The translations under genes and the position numbers were made by a program. A stretch of DNA of 64,000 nucleotides from NCBI GenBank assembly GCA_011947345.1, contig JAAVTG010000586.1, forward strand, positions 682,001 through 746,000, written 5' to 3'. Positions 34,010 to 43,916 of this stretch are shown here, piece by piece. A model generated the notes under the pieces. It saw nothing but the letters and a program-made list of their open reading frames with translations, did no database searches and was not told the DNA's origin. The stretch's first letter is position 1. The number at the start of each line of letters is the position of its first letter. Origin of the DNA: Phytophthora quininea (Eukaryota > Oomycota > Peronosporomycetes > Peronosporales > Peronosporaceae).

Positions 34010-35911
34010 TCACTCGAATCGACCCGACCACTTGGTCACGCAGCCAACGTTCACAAAGTCGCCGTCGCCCTTCACTTCCACCTCCTGCACGCTACTACTC
34101 TTGTGTTTGCTCTTGGACGCTGTCTTCGGGTCTTCCTGCTCACACGACACGATCGAGATCTCTTTGGTGGTTGGGTCTTGGGATATTCGGATCTCAGCAT
34201 CTGCACAGCATGAAAATTACATGAGCAACTGCCAAGCACACTTCGCCAAAACCTTCCAACGTACCAGGATTAAAGGGGCGCAAGTATCGCAGAAGCTTGG
34301 ACTTGAGCAGTTGGATAGGCCCCGTCTCGACGTCACGGGCGCCATACTTAGCAAAAACCTTGCTCGACTTAACTTTGCCGTCGATTACTGCGGAGCGGAC
34401 CTTGTAGTGCACCGAGTCGAGGCGCGACATATAGTCCGCGATGTTACTCTAACAGGCGCGATTTAATACTTCTCTGAACAAAATAAGTTTGATGTTGGCG
34501 ACGCACCTCGATCCACAAACGATGCCAGTATTTGCCGCGGTAGTTCTCGTCTAACTGCCGCAGCTTGAGCGCAATAATCTCGACGATGTGCGGATGCTCA
34601 AACGGGAGGAATGGAATGACCTACAGATGGAGCAAGTACAGCGATTGAGTTACAAGGAAACCAAACGCTGAACTGGAACAAGGATCGTCACCTGGTTGAT
34701 CATTTTGCCAAAGTCCAACCGCTTCCACTGAGCGTCTAGCGCAGTTTTCACGACCCTTTCGAGTTGCACAGTTGGGATATCCTCGCGCTTCTCGTATTGA
34801 ATCATTACGTGCTCCATGTCCGGTACACCGATGTCAGACACCAACACGAAAATGGTCTGAACATTGATCAGCGTTAGTTTCAAGTATCCACATCCACATA
34901 ACGCTTTCTTACTAACGCACACTACTAGTGTCGATGTTCTTTGTCACGCCATGTTTGTAGTACGTGAAGCGCGCGCTCGTGCTCACTGCCTCCATCAGCA
35001 CTGCAACACATGATCAGAAAAACGTCCGAATCCATTTACAAAGTCGTAATAAAACTGTACCGTCAAGAGTGTGCGGGATCACTTTCTGCACTTCGTCGAT
35101 CACAACCACGGCCTTGCCAGAGCAATGGTGTAAATGATCCGCAAGTCTACATCCACCAGGATAGCTGCATCAGTTGTCTTTGTTCACCTGATTTTTTCCA
35201 CTTCGTTATGATCGCCTCTACCTCGTCTTGATCTGCGTGTGGTACTCCGTAATGGGGTTAGTGAAGTTGTCGCTGAAATCCTCTCCACTACAGATGCACC
35301 GTTAAAAATCTTGTCAGCAAATAATTCCAGCACTTCAAGTAACTCCAGGGATCCACCGAAAGATCAAAAGCCCCGATGGCACTCGCTTCTCGCTGTTAGG
35401 AAGCTTTTTCTTGCGCTTGAAGAGAGCTTCCGCCAGCAGATTGGACATCTCCGTCTTGCCCGTGCCAGTAGGGCCAGTAATCGCCAACACAAGTGGTGAT
35501 CGGTCCTTACTCGACGTCCGTCTAACGTCATGCAAAAACAACATCAGTCTCCACTTTCTCTGAGCTAGAAAACTGTAGCCATCTACTGACGAGAACTCCC
35601 AGGCCTCTATGGCCCCCACCACAGCCTCCACAGCGCGCTCCTGGCCCTTCAAGTTCTGTTGGAGATGTTGGCGAACTTCCTGAGACGGTTTGTCCACAAA
35701 CGTGCACTGGTCTGCTACCACAAAGATCAATGAATGAATGGGAACCCAACAGAAAGAACTTTCCAATTGACTCACAGCCCAGTCCCGTGTGGTACATGGC
35801 TGCCTCCCAGTAGTCCTCCCATCGGACCGCGAAAGCGCATACACTCTGCAAGAAGCACGTGAAAGCGACAGCCAGCAGCAGCGCTGTACGCCGAGCAGGA
35901 GCCCTCAGCAT
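34010..35911 (-). CDS. secretory-pathway Clp/torsin-like AAA+ ATPase, multi-exon
   Basis: ATG 35911 begins a clear signal peptide (LRAPARRTALLLAVAFTCFL). After a short intron comes CTFVDKPSQEVRQHLQQNLK then GQERAVEAVVGAIEAWEF, a torsin/Clp-type lead-in. Walker A is GPTGTGKT, Walker B VVVIDEVQKV; then ARFTYYKHGVTKNIDTS, FVLVSDIG and a C-terminal helical domain ending VTKWSGRFE at 34010. At least seven short exons can be traced. Torsins are luminal AAA+ proteins best known from animals and usually carry Asn at the last Walker A position; here it is Thr as in Clp/Hsp104 proteins. The call rests on topology plus motif order, and a plain Clp-like chaperone is the alternative. Confidence 0.7.
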
Positions 35912-36024
35912 CTTCGTTCCGCGTAGCGGCGCTTTAGCTTTTGAACGAATTTGATTTTGTAAATTAGTTTTTGATAGTGATAAATAATGCATATCTGTTG
36001 TTAACAGAAGGGTTGAAGCTGCCT

Positions 36025-36721
36025 TCAACTCCAGCCGATCTTGTGCAGCTCGATACCAAACTGGACCAACCACTGCAAGGCTTTTATATTGGTGTCGCCA
36101 TACCAAGACCCTTGTACAGCTAACTTAAACACCAATCTTGAGCAGCCATCGAGAAAGGTCGATTGGCGTCTGAACAACGGGTGGATGATCTCCATGTGTC
36201 CGTCATTAATTCCGCTCATACTGCTACCGGGATGAAATCCATTCTCTCTGCTGTCAGACCCAGCCCAAATAATGCAATTCTTGCTGTTGCATGTGTTCGT
36301 CAATCGTGTACTCCAGGAACCATATTGCCAAATCCAAGTGACCCGCCGCAGCAGCTTGGTAAAGTGCTGTGTCAGAGCAGTCTGCCAGATTTCGTTAGCA
36401 GAACTAAAGTTAAGTGACTCAATGCACCCCATTCGGAAAAGAAGAAAAAAGTCTGCCAGGTTATTCTTGATTAGGAACTCCGCGGTGACAATGCGGCCAC
36501 CTCTGATCGCTCCGTCCATAGCTCGTCCCGCACAAGCATCGTCTTGGTTCTCGTGTAGCCATCGGATCACAGCTGCATGGCCGTTAAACGCAGCAGCAGC
36601 TACTGCTTTACTCAAACCAACCTCCTTATTGTGCGTTGCATTTCAGTTGCTTTTCGCGTAACCAGCGCGTCGTCCCTGCGAGACGATTCTTACCAGCATT
36701 GGCATTGAACCACGGGGGCAT
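36025..36721 (-). CDS. ankyrin-repeat-type protein, frameshifted
   Basis: From ATG 36721 (MPPWFNANAGKNRL) through AAAAFNGHAAVIRWLHENQD, then AMDGAIRGGRIVTAEFLIKN, and several later pieces (GHMEIIHPLF, NIKALQWLVQFG). The A-x-x-NGH-x-x-V-x-WL phrasing is typical of the large divergent ankyrin families of Phytophthora. The frame breaks after about 110 residues, with Leu/His-rich fragments in other frames to 36025. It could be a decayed member of a multicopy family or simply another gene hit by missing bases. Confidence 0.55.
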
Positions 36722-37100
36722 CTCGTAATGTCCCCTGCGGCTTCGTCCAGGAGTCGTTGAAATCTCTCTTCCAGGGTCCTCGACCGACCTCATGTCCAAT
36801 GGCTACATACCGAGCGCCGAGTTAGTGGGAGGCTGTGGAGGCGACAACCAGAGGTGGACATGCACATCCTAGTGTGTGCCAACAATTACTCGAAGCCTCG
36901 AATCGGATATCCGCGCTCGCAGGCGTGGGTTGTCCAGAAACTCGCTCAGATACTCGTCGATAAGGCTGACCGCATGCGGGAGCGCGCCGCCAGCCACACA
37001 GGAGGCACTCCCAACACCGGCGGCGACAACTTGGGAAGAGCGCTTTACTTTGTGGGTACGTGATTTGGGTAAGTTGAAGTTGAAATTCCCATTTTGCACG
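36722..37100. other. intergenic region
   Basis: Open frames on both strands (for example 36853-37063) show no recognisable protein. The region separates a minus-strand and a plus-strand gene, so it probably holds both promoters. Confidence 0.35.
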
Positions 37101-37815
37101 ATGGCAAGCAAGCAGCAGACGTTCCGCGCGCAGCTTGTGCTGGAGGACGAGACGTCTGCAGTGTACAAGCTGAAGCGCTCCAAGAGACACGGAGAGCTGG
37201 TGCTGGACGGCAACACGCAGAGCGCGCAGATGGTGTACCCGCGACTGCGGCGCTTCTTCACGCGCAAGTTCCAGCAGCCGCTCAAGTGCGTGGTCGGCAG
37301 GAGGCTGCTCCGCGTGTACTCGAGCAACGGCAACAAGAGCTTCACGTGTGTTAAAAATATATAATACAATCGAGGGATACAATAACAATTGCTCTGTAGG
37401 TGCAGGTTGCTGTCTGACGAGGACGTGGAGAAGTGTATAGATTCTCTACGCACTTTCGGAGGTGACCAAGATTCTTGTATCGGTTGTGTCTCTGGGGCTC
37501 ATGGGGTTGAATCTGGTTGTAAAATGCAGTGCAGGTCATTAATGTCGGAGAGGCAATGCTGTCGTCGAGCGAGAATGACCGTCGGCTGAGGATTTCCGAG
37601 AATGCACTTACAGCAGGTACGTGCAAAACGACTACAATGCGATCGTGGTGAAGATTGGAGTCACGTTGCTGTGGTGCACAGGATGCGAAGCTGTGCTACG
37701 AACTATCAGAGAGTCGCCGATGGAATCGACTTGCGCAGATATCCGCGCGTACGAATTCTCGACGGAGCTTCAGGAAGACACGGAAGCTATCATGAGAGCG
37801 ATGTTCAGCACCTGA
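37101..37815 (+). CDS. small protein of unknown function, three exons
   Basis: ATG 37101 (MASKQQTFRAQLVLEDETSA). Introns at 37346-37399 (54 bp) and 37462-37529 (68 bp) join RVYSSNGNKSFT to CRLLSDEDVEKCIDSLRTFG and then to VQVINVGEAMLSSSENDRRL. One missing base near 37617 leads to YVQNDYNAIVVKIGVTLLW and the stop at 37815. Restored length is about 190 aa. The protein is mixed alpha/beta in character, with no signal peptide or membrane segment. I do not recognise it. Tail-to-tail with the fluoride exporter. Confidence 0.55.
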
Positions 37816-37922
37816 GCGGCGGACGAATAAACTAATCCACGACTTGGCCAACCACATCTATTGCTCGGGAGGAATGGTAACATGGCATGGCTGATTGAAT
37901 GCAACACGACTAACGACAGACC

Positions 37923-39275
37923 TTATACAAGGGGGTCATCGCCGTACGCGTCGTACACGCCTAGAATAAAAACGCTCGCCAGTTGTGCGACCACCACACT
38001 GGCAAGCCCGTACCGATACGCCCAGAAGAGATTGCGCGAAGACAACCCGTCGAGCTCGTTTACCCACGTGGAAACGGTGGAGAGTGAGCCTAGGAAGCCC
38101 ACTGAAACACCTCCTTGTCCATACAACACGAAGGTGCGGTACGTTGATCCGCCATCTTGGTGCGTAATACTCGCCACGATCTCAATCGCACAGCTTAGGC
38201 ACGAAGCAGCCACGTTAGGCAGGAACGTAAAGAACGGAAACCGCTTCCACACAGGCTTGCTGTTGCACAGCGATAAGTACCATCGCAGCAACGCGCCAAA
38301 TGGACCAAAGCAGACCGCCAACAACCGTGAGCTTGGGTAATTATCAAATCCAGCATACGCCAATATCCAGAAGAGAACAGTCAGCAGCAACGCTACCAGC
38401 ACCCAGGCCAAGTTGCTATGGCGGACAGGGTGCTGCTCCTTCTCCACCTGGACGATTTCCGCAACCAACTCAGTGCATGAGTCGCGCGCAACCACTAGCG
38501 AGTCCTCCGTGGCACGCACGCGACGAGCTACCAGCGGCCCGAACGTGTGCATCTTGATCTCGTGGAATTGGTTGATATTGCGGTCGAGGTCCAGGTTGAG
38601 CTGTCCCAAATTCATCGGCGGCTTGCGGAACGGGTACTCCTGCTTGACAAAGGAGTGAAGAATGCCCTCGGCCACATGGAAGCCCAGTCGGAGACTCACT
38701 ATCGCGCTCGCCACTTGTACGCAAAGCATGATCAGCGCGTTCAGCCACTTGCCGTTTACAAACATGAGCGCGGCGCCGAGATCCCAACTGGCGAACGTTG
38801 TGCAACAACCGCAAAAGCCCGTGGTGATGCCTGTGAGCAGCACATCATATTGCCCGCGTAGCACTGGCTTGATCCTCGTAGCGACTCCCATGACGAAGCA
38901 GCCGAACACGTTGGGCAGGTAAAAGCCGAAGCCCAGCAGCTTGAGCAGCTCCGTCTGGCTGGCGTACATGACGTCTGCGAACTCGGTCAGCAGCACTCGA
39001 ACCCCCACGCCAAAGTACGCCCCAATAACGACGCTCATCATAGTAGGCACGTATTTCTCACCCGTCTTCTTGCCGACAGCTTCCTCGGGCCTGGACACCG
39101 TCGACTGCTCGCTGATGGCCGAGTCATTGAAAATCTCGGCAACGGACGAGACCGAGACGGCGGCGTCGCCGTCCCCGGTGGACGACGTGCTGCTGCCCGG
39201 CACCGGCACCGCTTGCGGCGTGGCTATGGCCGCGTAGTTCTCCGAGATGGTCTGCATGCTGCCCCGGGGCTGCAT
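37923..39275 (-). CDS. fluoride export protein, two CrcB domains (FEX-type), 450 aa
   Basis: Plasma-membrane fluoride channel/exporter. The first in-frame ATG is 39275; the open frame extends upstream only through non-ATG codons. The N-terminal cytosolic region (about 80 aa) is Ser/Thr-rich. CrcB domain 1: VIGAYFGVGVRVLL, LPNVFGCFVMGV, TTGFCGCCTTFASWDLGA. CrcB domain 2: FGPFGALLRWYLSL, FLPNVAASCLSCA, GFLGSLSTVSTWVNEL. The Asn in each LPN and the Gly-rich T/S-T-F/V-S loop match the fluoride pore and Na+ site of the family. The two halves in one chain are the eukaryotic FEX arrangement. The frame is intact. Confidence 0.9.
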   Translation of the reverse strand: MQPRGSMQTISENYAAIATPQAVPVPGSSTSSTGDGDAAVSVSSVAEIFNDSAISEQSTVSRPEEAVGKKTGEKYVPTMMSVVIGAYFGVGVRVLLTEFADVMYASQTELLKLLGFGFYLPNVFGCFVMGVATRIKPVLRGQYDVLLTGITTGFCGCCTTFASWDLGAALMFVNGKWLNALIMLCVQVASAIVSLRLGFHVAEGILHSFVKQEYPFRKPPMNLGQLNLDLDRNINQFHEIKMHTFGPLVARRVRATEDSLVVARDSCTELVAEIVQVEKEQHPVRHSNLAWVLVALLLTVLFWILAYAGFDNYPSSRLLAVCFGPFGALLRWYLSLCNSKPVWKRFPFFTFLPNVAASCLSCAIEIVASITHQDGGSTYRTFVLYGQGGVSVGFLGSLSTVSTWVNELDGLSSRNLFWAYRYGLASVVVAQLASVFILGVYDAYGDDPLV

Positions 39276-40063
39276 ACTGATAGGAAGGTTGTGTCCAGCC
39301 GCCAGGTCACCTGCACAGCGTCCCCCTTCTGGCGCTGGCTGGCTGGAAAACGCCAAATGGCAGCGGCCTTATTCGAGCAGCAGCGGACGTTGGTGTAGCG
39401 CTGGTGTTGTGTGCATTTCCAGCTGCGACACGCTGAGGGTGGACGGGCAACGCCGTGGTTCGTTTGCTGGTGTATGGAGCGAGAGGCGCTGAATACCGTG
39501 GGCGTTGGAGCAGCTCGAGGGCCGTGGAGTTGGTGGCGAAAGGTGCCTCTTGAACGGCGGCGCAGCGGCGGAAGTGCAAGCGGAGCGAGGATCCAAGTCG
39601 ACCACCGGAGGAAGACCTCACACTGCGAGGAAATCTCGTCCGCTCTCTACAGACAGAACTTTCTTACCGCATTTCAGGCGCGATCGCAGACCAAGGCGGA
39701 TCCACGACTGGACAAGCTGCGGCTGCGGTATTTGACCGTCGGCTGTCAGTTCGGGACTCGGAGAAGGTGTTCACGGTGGTGGAGCTGGAGATGTACTGGA
39801 AGAGAGAGTAATCTACGAGAACGATGACAACGAACAGAGACTTGAAGATGCTGTGCGACGTTGTTGCTTGGGGCGGCATTGGATCACTCGCTACAAAATA
39901 CACTTTTTCATTCGGTGTGGTCATTCAAGGAGCCCCCTTGGCTTGCTTGTGCCTCGGCCTCGAGGTGGCGGGTATTGCGGGCGGCTGTAAGGCGAACTAT
40001 ACGACTGTCGAGACATACTCACCCTCGTGTCTCCGCGAGTAGAGTAAGGCCCGTACTGGCCGT
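39276..40063. other. 0.8-kb intergenic region
   Basis: Between the fluoride exporter (promoter side) and the 3' end of the antiporter. Fragments such as VFDRRLSVRDSEKVFTVVEL (plus strand, near 39730-39790) look protein-like, but no start, stop or family can be assigned. Confidence 0.3.
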
Positions 40064-42673
40064 TCAGCAGCACGCCCTCTCCTTCCTGCTCGTCGTCGTG
40101 GACAATGAAAAGTCCGAGCCACTTCCTCGCTGGTTCGTGAACGGATCAAATCCAGATGCAGATGACGTGCCGTACATGGCCACACGAGACGGAGGCGGTG
40201 GCATCGGAAGCTTCTCCGCGGCCAATGCTTCGGCAAGACGGTCGTAGTCCACCGAGTGGTGATTCACCACGCTACGGCCCAACGCCAGTCGACGGCCTTC
40301 CAGACGCATCGCCGAAGGACAAGCGCCAGCGTTCCGCAGGAAGTACGAGGCCGTGGAGAAGTCACTGGTCGTGCTGATCTCGTTGGACAAAGCCTGCGCC
40401 AGCTTCTGGTCGAGCAGCGCCATACGTGTGGCGATATTGGCCATCGCGATGGACGGCTGGATAACAAGCACGCCGCTCGCTTTCAGCTCCTTGGTAAATT
40501 TGCAGTCCGGCACGATGGCGATCATACGCGGTTGCGACTTGCCGAGCAGTGACTTCAGCAGGTTGACATTCTCCATTGTGCGGTTGGCGTCACCAGTGAA
40601 GATGATCACATCGGCAGAAGACATGGCCTCGGCGTTGTCACGGTCCTGCAGTTTGTTCTTGTACGTGATGAGGTCCTTCTTGGAGGTGATGGCTTCGTTC
40701 ATCTTGTCCCACTTTTTAGCCTGCTCCTCGTCGAGCAGAGGCACGTTGACCCGCGCACCGTAGAGTGACAGCTCGAGTGCAACCTCAAAGGCGACTTCGT
40801 CGTCTCCGATGACAACAGCGCTGTTTACCTTATAAAACGGCAGCAGCGCCCGCGGGTCACCATTTCCGATCGTTGAGAATCTGCTCGACATCCGACCGCG
40901 AGGTCCACCGAAGTCTCCGTTGGTGCTGACACTCAGACTGGGCTCGGGCTTGCCAAAACCGGTATCCGAGCCGTCTTCGCCGGACTTGGGGCTGTTGGGG
41001 TCTACGGCACGTTCGACCAAGCTCTCACCGGCGTGGCTTAAACCATAGGCACACAGCACGGGGCCCACAATCTGGTTCACGACCACCGCCGCCACGATTG
41101 TGGCAGCAAACTCGGCGGCCCAGCTCTCGTCGCTCATCGCCTTCACTTCGTTGGCCAGACCCAGAGCCACACCGGCTTGCGGCGTCATGGTGAGCCACAG
41201 GTTGTTGTACTGCTTCGGCGTGAGCTTCAGCATGAAGCGGCCACCGACGTAGCACGCAATGAAGATGGCCACAAAACGCAGCACCACGTAAAGACTCATG
41301 AGCGGGATGGCGTCCACAACTTGGTCAAGTTTCAGAGCTGCACCCGTCATGACGAAGAATGGCAGGAACATGTACGGCGCCACAGTGTCGAGGATGACGT
41401 GCATGTCGTGGCGGATGGGTGTGTAGTGCCCGGCGATACACGACGCCACCATGAGCACAAGCAGGGGCTCGAACTTGATCTCCCACGACAGACCGTACGC
41501 CGCCGCTGTAGTTTCAGCCAAGAAGGTGGTGGAGATGTAAAAGACGTAGCCCATGGTGATCCAGATGAAGCCCTTGAGCGACAGCACTTTTTGGTGCGTC
41601 CAGAACGACGACGGAGCTGCGACCCGACCTTCCTCGACATCACCACTATCGTACGCGTTGTGCGGGTGTGGAGCGCTGTCCATGTTGACTGAAAAATTCC
41701 TGTTGTTAGTGCGCTGGTTATAGTACTTGGCGTGGCTTGGTCTTGGGGTGTTGTTATGCGCCGGGTCTTCTGGGTGCGAGTTCTCGTGGTGGGCATCGTG
41801 AGGTTCGCCGCCCGGAATTTGGAAGATCAAAACTGTCACCACTGCTAGTATACCTCCCACCAATATGTTCGCCATCACAATAGCAAGCGTGAACATGAGG
41901 TTGCCCATGGACACATCCAACTTGGCGCAGTAAATGGAGCACACGATGCGCGAAATGGAGAACGACACCAGCACGACAAACTCAGCAACCATGGTGGCTC
42001 CCAACATCAGATTCGTGAATGGCCCGACGCTGTTGAGTTCGATCTTGATGGCCATGACTGTGGCCGGGGAGCCGAGCACGGAGATGGAGCCAAACATGAG
42101 AGAGATGCCCAATTGGCAGCTGAGCGCGAACTTGTCGTAGAAGAAGGCGTTCTCGGCCATCAAGTGCACGGACGTGAGAATAGTCATCGCGGTGACGTAG
42201 AGCGCGCCAAGCAGAATGAAGATGGACTTGAGTTGCGGTTTGAGCTCCGGCAGGTAAATCTCTTGGCCAGCTTGGAACGAGATAAACGACAGCGCCAGCG
42301 CGCTCACGTAGTCTGCGAGCATCTCGACGAGTTCCTCTGACAACAAGTTGGCGACGAAGGGTCCGGCGATAATGCCAATGACCAGGTATCCTGTGATCAG
42401 CGGCAGTTTAAAGTACTTCGGGAAGTATAATCCGAGCGGGTGGGCCGCTACCAGCACGAGTACGAAGGCAAGTCCGTACTGCAAGGTGTCGATACTGGCG
42501 GACCATGAGCTGAAGGGCACAACTTCCTCTTCGCCACCTCCGCTTAGTCGGCGAGAGGCATCGTTGTCATCATGTTGGGCTTGCACCGTGTGTTGAGAGG
42601 CGACTAGCCCAAGCGCTAGCAAGAGCAGGACCGCGTGAGACAGTCGGTGATATCCTCGGCGCACACTCGGCAT
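40064..42673 (-). CDS. CPA2-family K+(Na+)/H+ antiporter with RCK/TrkA-N-like C-terminus, 869 aa
   Basis: Monovalent cation:proton exchanger. ATG 42673 starts a signal peptide (YHRLSHAVLLLLALGLVASQ) followed by a short luminal or extracellular stretch. The antiporter core has about 12 membrane segments from LQYGLAFVLVLVAAHPLGLY; LITGYLVIGIIAGPF and FISFQAGQEIYLPELK are hallmarks of the CPA2/KefB group; MTPQAGVALGLANEVKA lies in the last third. A His/Asn-rich loop (HHENSHPEDPAHNNTPRPSH) interrupts the core. After the membrane part, AVVIGDDEVAFEVALELSLY and DADVIIFTGDANR-like text resemble the nucleotide-binding RCK fold, with a degenerate glycine motif. The frame is intact. Confidence 0.9.
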   Translation of the reverse strand: MPSVRRGYHRLSHAVLLLLALGLVASQHTVQAQHDDNDASRRLSGGGEEEVVPFSSWSASIDTLQYGLAFVLVLVAAHPLGLYFPKYFKLPLITGYLVIGIIAGPFVANLLSEELVEMLADYVSALALSFISFQAGQEIYLPELKPQLKSIFILLGALYVTAMTILTSVHLMAENAFFYDKFALSCQLGISLMFGSISVLGSPATVMAIKIELNSVGPFTNLMLGATMVAEFVVLVSFSISRIVCSIYCAKLDVSMGNLMFTLAIVMANILVGGILAVVTVLIFQIPGGEPHDAHHENSHPEDPAHNNTPRPSHAKYYNQRTNNRNFSVNMDSAPHPHNAYDSGDVEEGRVAAPSSFWTHQKVLSLKGFIWITMGYVFYISTTFLAETTAAAYGLSWEIKFEPLLVLMVASCIAGHYTPIRHDMHVILDTVAPYMFLPFFVMTGAALKLDQVVDAIPLMSLYVVLRFVAIFIACYVGGRFMLKLTPKQYNNLWLTMTPQAGVALGLANEVKAMSDESWAAEFAATIVAAVVVNQIVGPVLCAYGLSHAGESLVERAVDPNSPKSGEDGSDTGFGKPEPSLSVSTNGDFGGPRGRMSSRFSTIGNGDPRALLPFYKVNSAVVIGDDEVAFEVALELSLYGARVNVPLLDEEQAKKWDKMNEAITSKKDLITYKNKLQDRDNAEAMSSADVIIFTGDANRTMENVNLLKSLLGKSQPRMIAIVPDCKFTKELKASGVLVIQPSIAMANIATRMALLDQKLAQALSNEISTTSDFSTASYFLRNAGACPSAMRLEGRRLALGRSVVNHHSVDYDRLAEALAAEKLPMPPPPSRVAMYGTSSASGFDPFTNQRGSGSDFSLSTTTSRKERACC

Positions 42674-43916
42674 GTCGGCGAGGTTTACCTTGTGCTCAGG
42701 ATTGCTTGGGGACTGGCTGGCAAAAGTCAAAATGAATGTCCAACGGAAAACTGGGCGAGCCTGAAAGCACGTGCCAGACCAGTTGTGCTGGGAGGAAATC
42801 CGGTCCGACAACGAAGATGGACAGCATGCTTTGGAGAGATCTGCAGGACTGTGTCTTGGTCCAAATCTCTTGGTTTCTCTTGGCCAGCGTGACCTCAGGA
42901 ACTGAAGACAGGCGTCCAGTGCACTGGCGATGCAAAATGGGACAACAAAATTAACGAGTTAATCGTCGACAAACGGAGTTGCGAACCTATTGGTACGTAC
43001 ATGTTCAGTTTGGTATGGTTCACGTTGATGCAGCTCGAAAATAAACATTCGGCAGGAACCGCGATTGGCGATGATGCGAGGTATCGATTTGGAGCAGATC
43101 CCGAGGCTTTGGGTCTCGCCATTGCCACCGCCAGCGGTTTTGCGGAAGAATTCCATCGGAGTCGGAGTCCACAACATGTATGTACATGCACATTAATCGG
43201 TGCGACTTGCTTGCGAGCTCGAGCTGTGCTGGCGTTTGCCACAATCGGCCTTTCGGTGGGGCGTCTATCCGTGTATGTCGAGCACTTCTACGCAGTACTC
43301 ATAGATGCATAGCGTGACAGCAAGGCGATCCGCCACATTCTCGTTGCCAAGACGTAGCAGAACCATCGTCAGTGTTCCATTGCGCGTTGGCCACATATCC
43401 AGGCTCCGAGATAAACGCCGATTTCATCCGTGGCGGGGAACTGCTGCAGGACGTACGTGGCGAAGACCTGCTGCAAGATTCCTGAAGTCATCGGGCAGAC
43501 CTCGTCCAGTAGAGAAGAAGAGAAGAAAGACGAACCTCGTCCAGCAGTGTACCAGCGTAGCCCCACAGATCCAGACCGAATTCACGAAGGCTTTGGAGGG
43601 AGGGTTCCCCCACCAGGCTGGACAGATATTTCGCCGCCTGGTCGCCTACTAATATTCATTGGCATCGTACAGTAGTCGGAAGGGGTAACGCCCTTGCGTG
43701 GAGTGGGGTTCGGAAGCCCCAAGGTCGACAGCGCCGCTTGGTGTCGTTGCCAAGTCCTTGGTGGCGAGTGTAGCCATTTTCATGTGTAAAAATACCAAAG
43801 CATTCCCCGATACAAATTTCAAGTGTTTTCTTACCGCCCGTCTGCCCACCACTCCTTTCCGACTCCCATTCCTCCGTTGCTCGTCATCTTCAAGACTTGC
43901 CTACTAGTAGACAGCC
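42674..43916. other. 1.2-kb intergenic region with unassigned frames
   Basis: Head-to-head promoters of the antiporter and methionine synthase should lie here. On the minus strand, 43566-43369 and 43242-42895 give peptides of ordinary composition (SGILQQVFATYVLQQFPATD) that could belong to a decayed gene, but several stops intervene. Just before 43917 there is a pyrimidine-rich stretch (CACTCCTTTCCGACTCCCATTCC split over 43849-43873) that resembles oomycete initiator context. Confidence 0.35.

Noticed and set aside
43700..43725. GGGGTTCGGAAGCCCC near METH as part of a tRNA T-arm
   Set aside because: No acceptor, D or anticodon stems can be built around it; no tRNA gene was found anywhere in the window.
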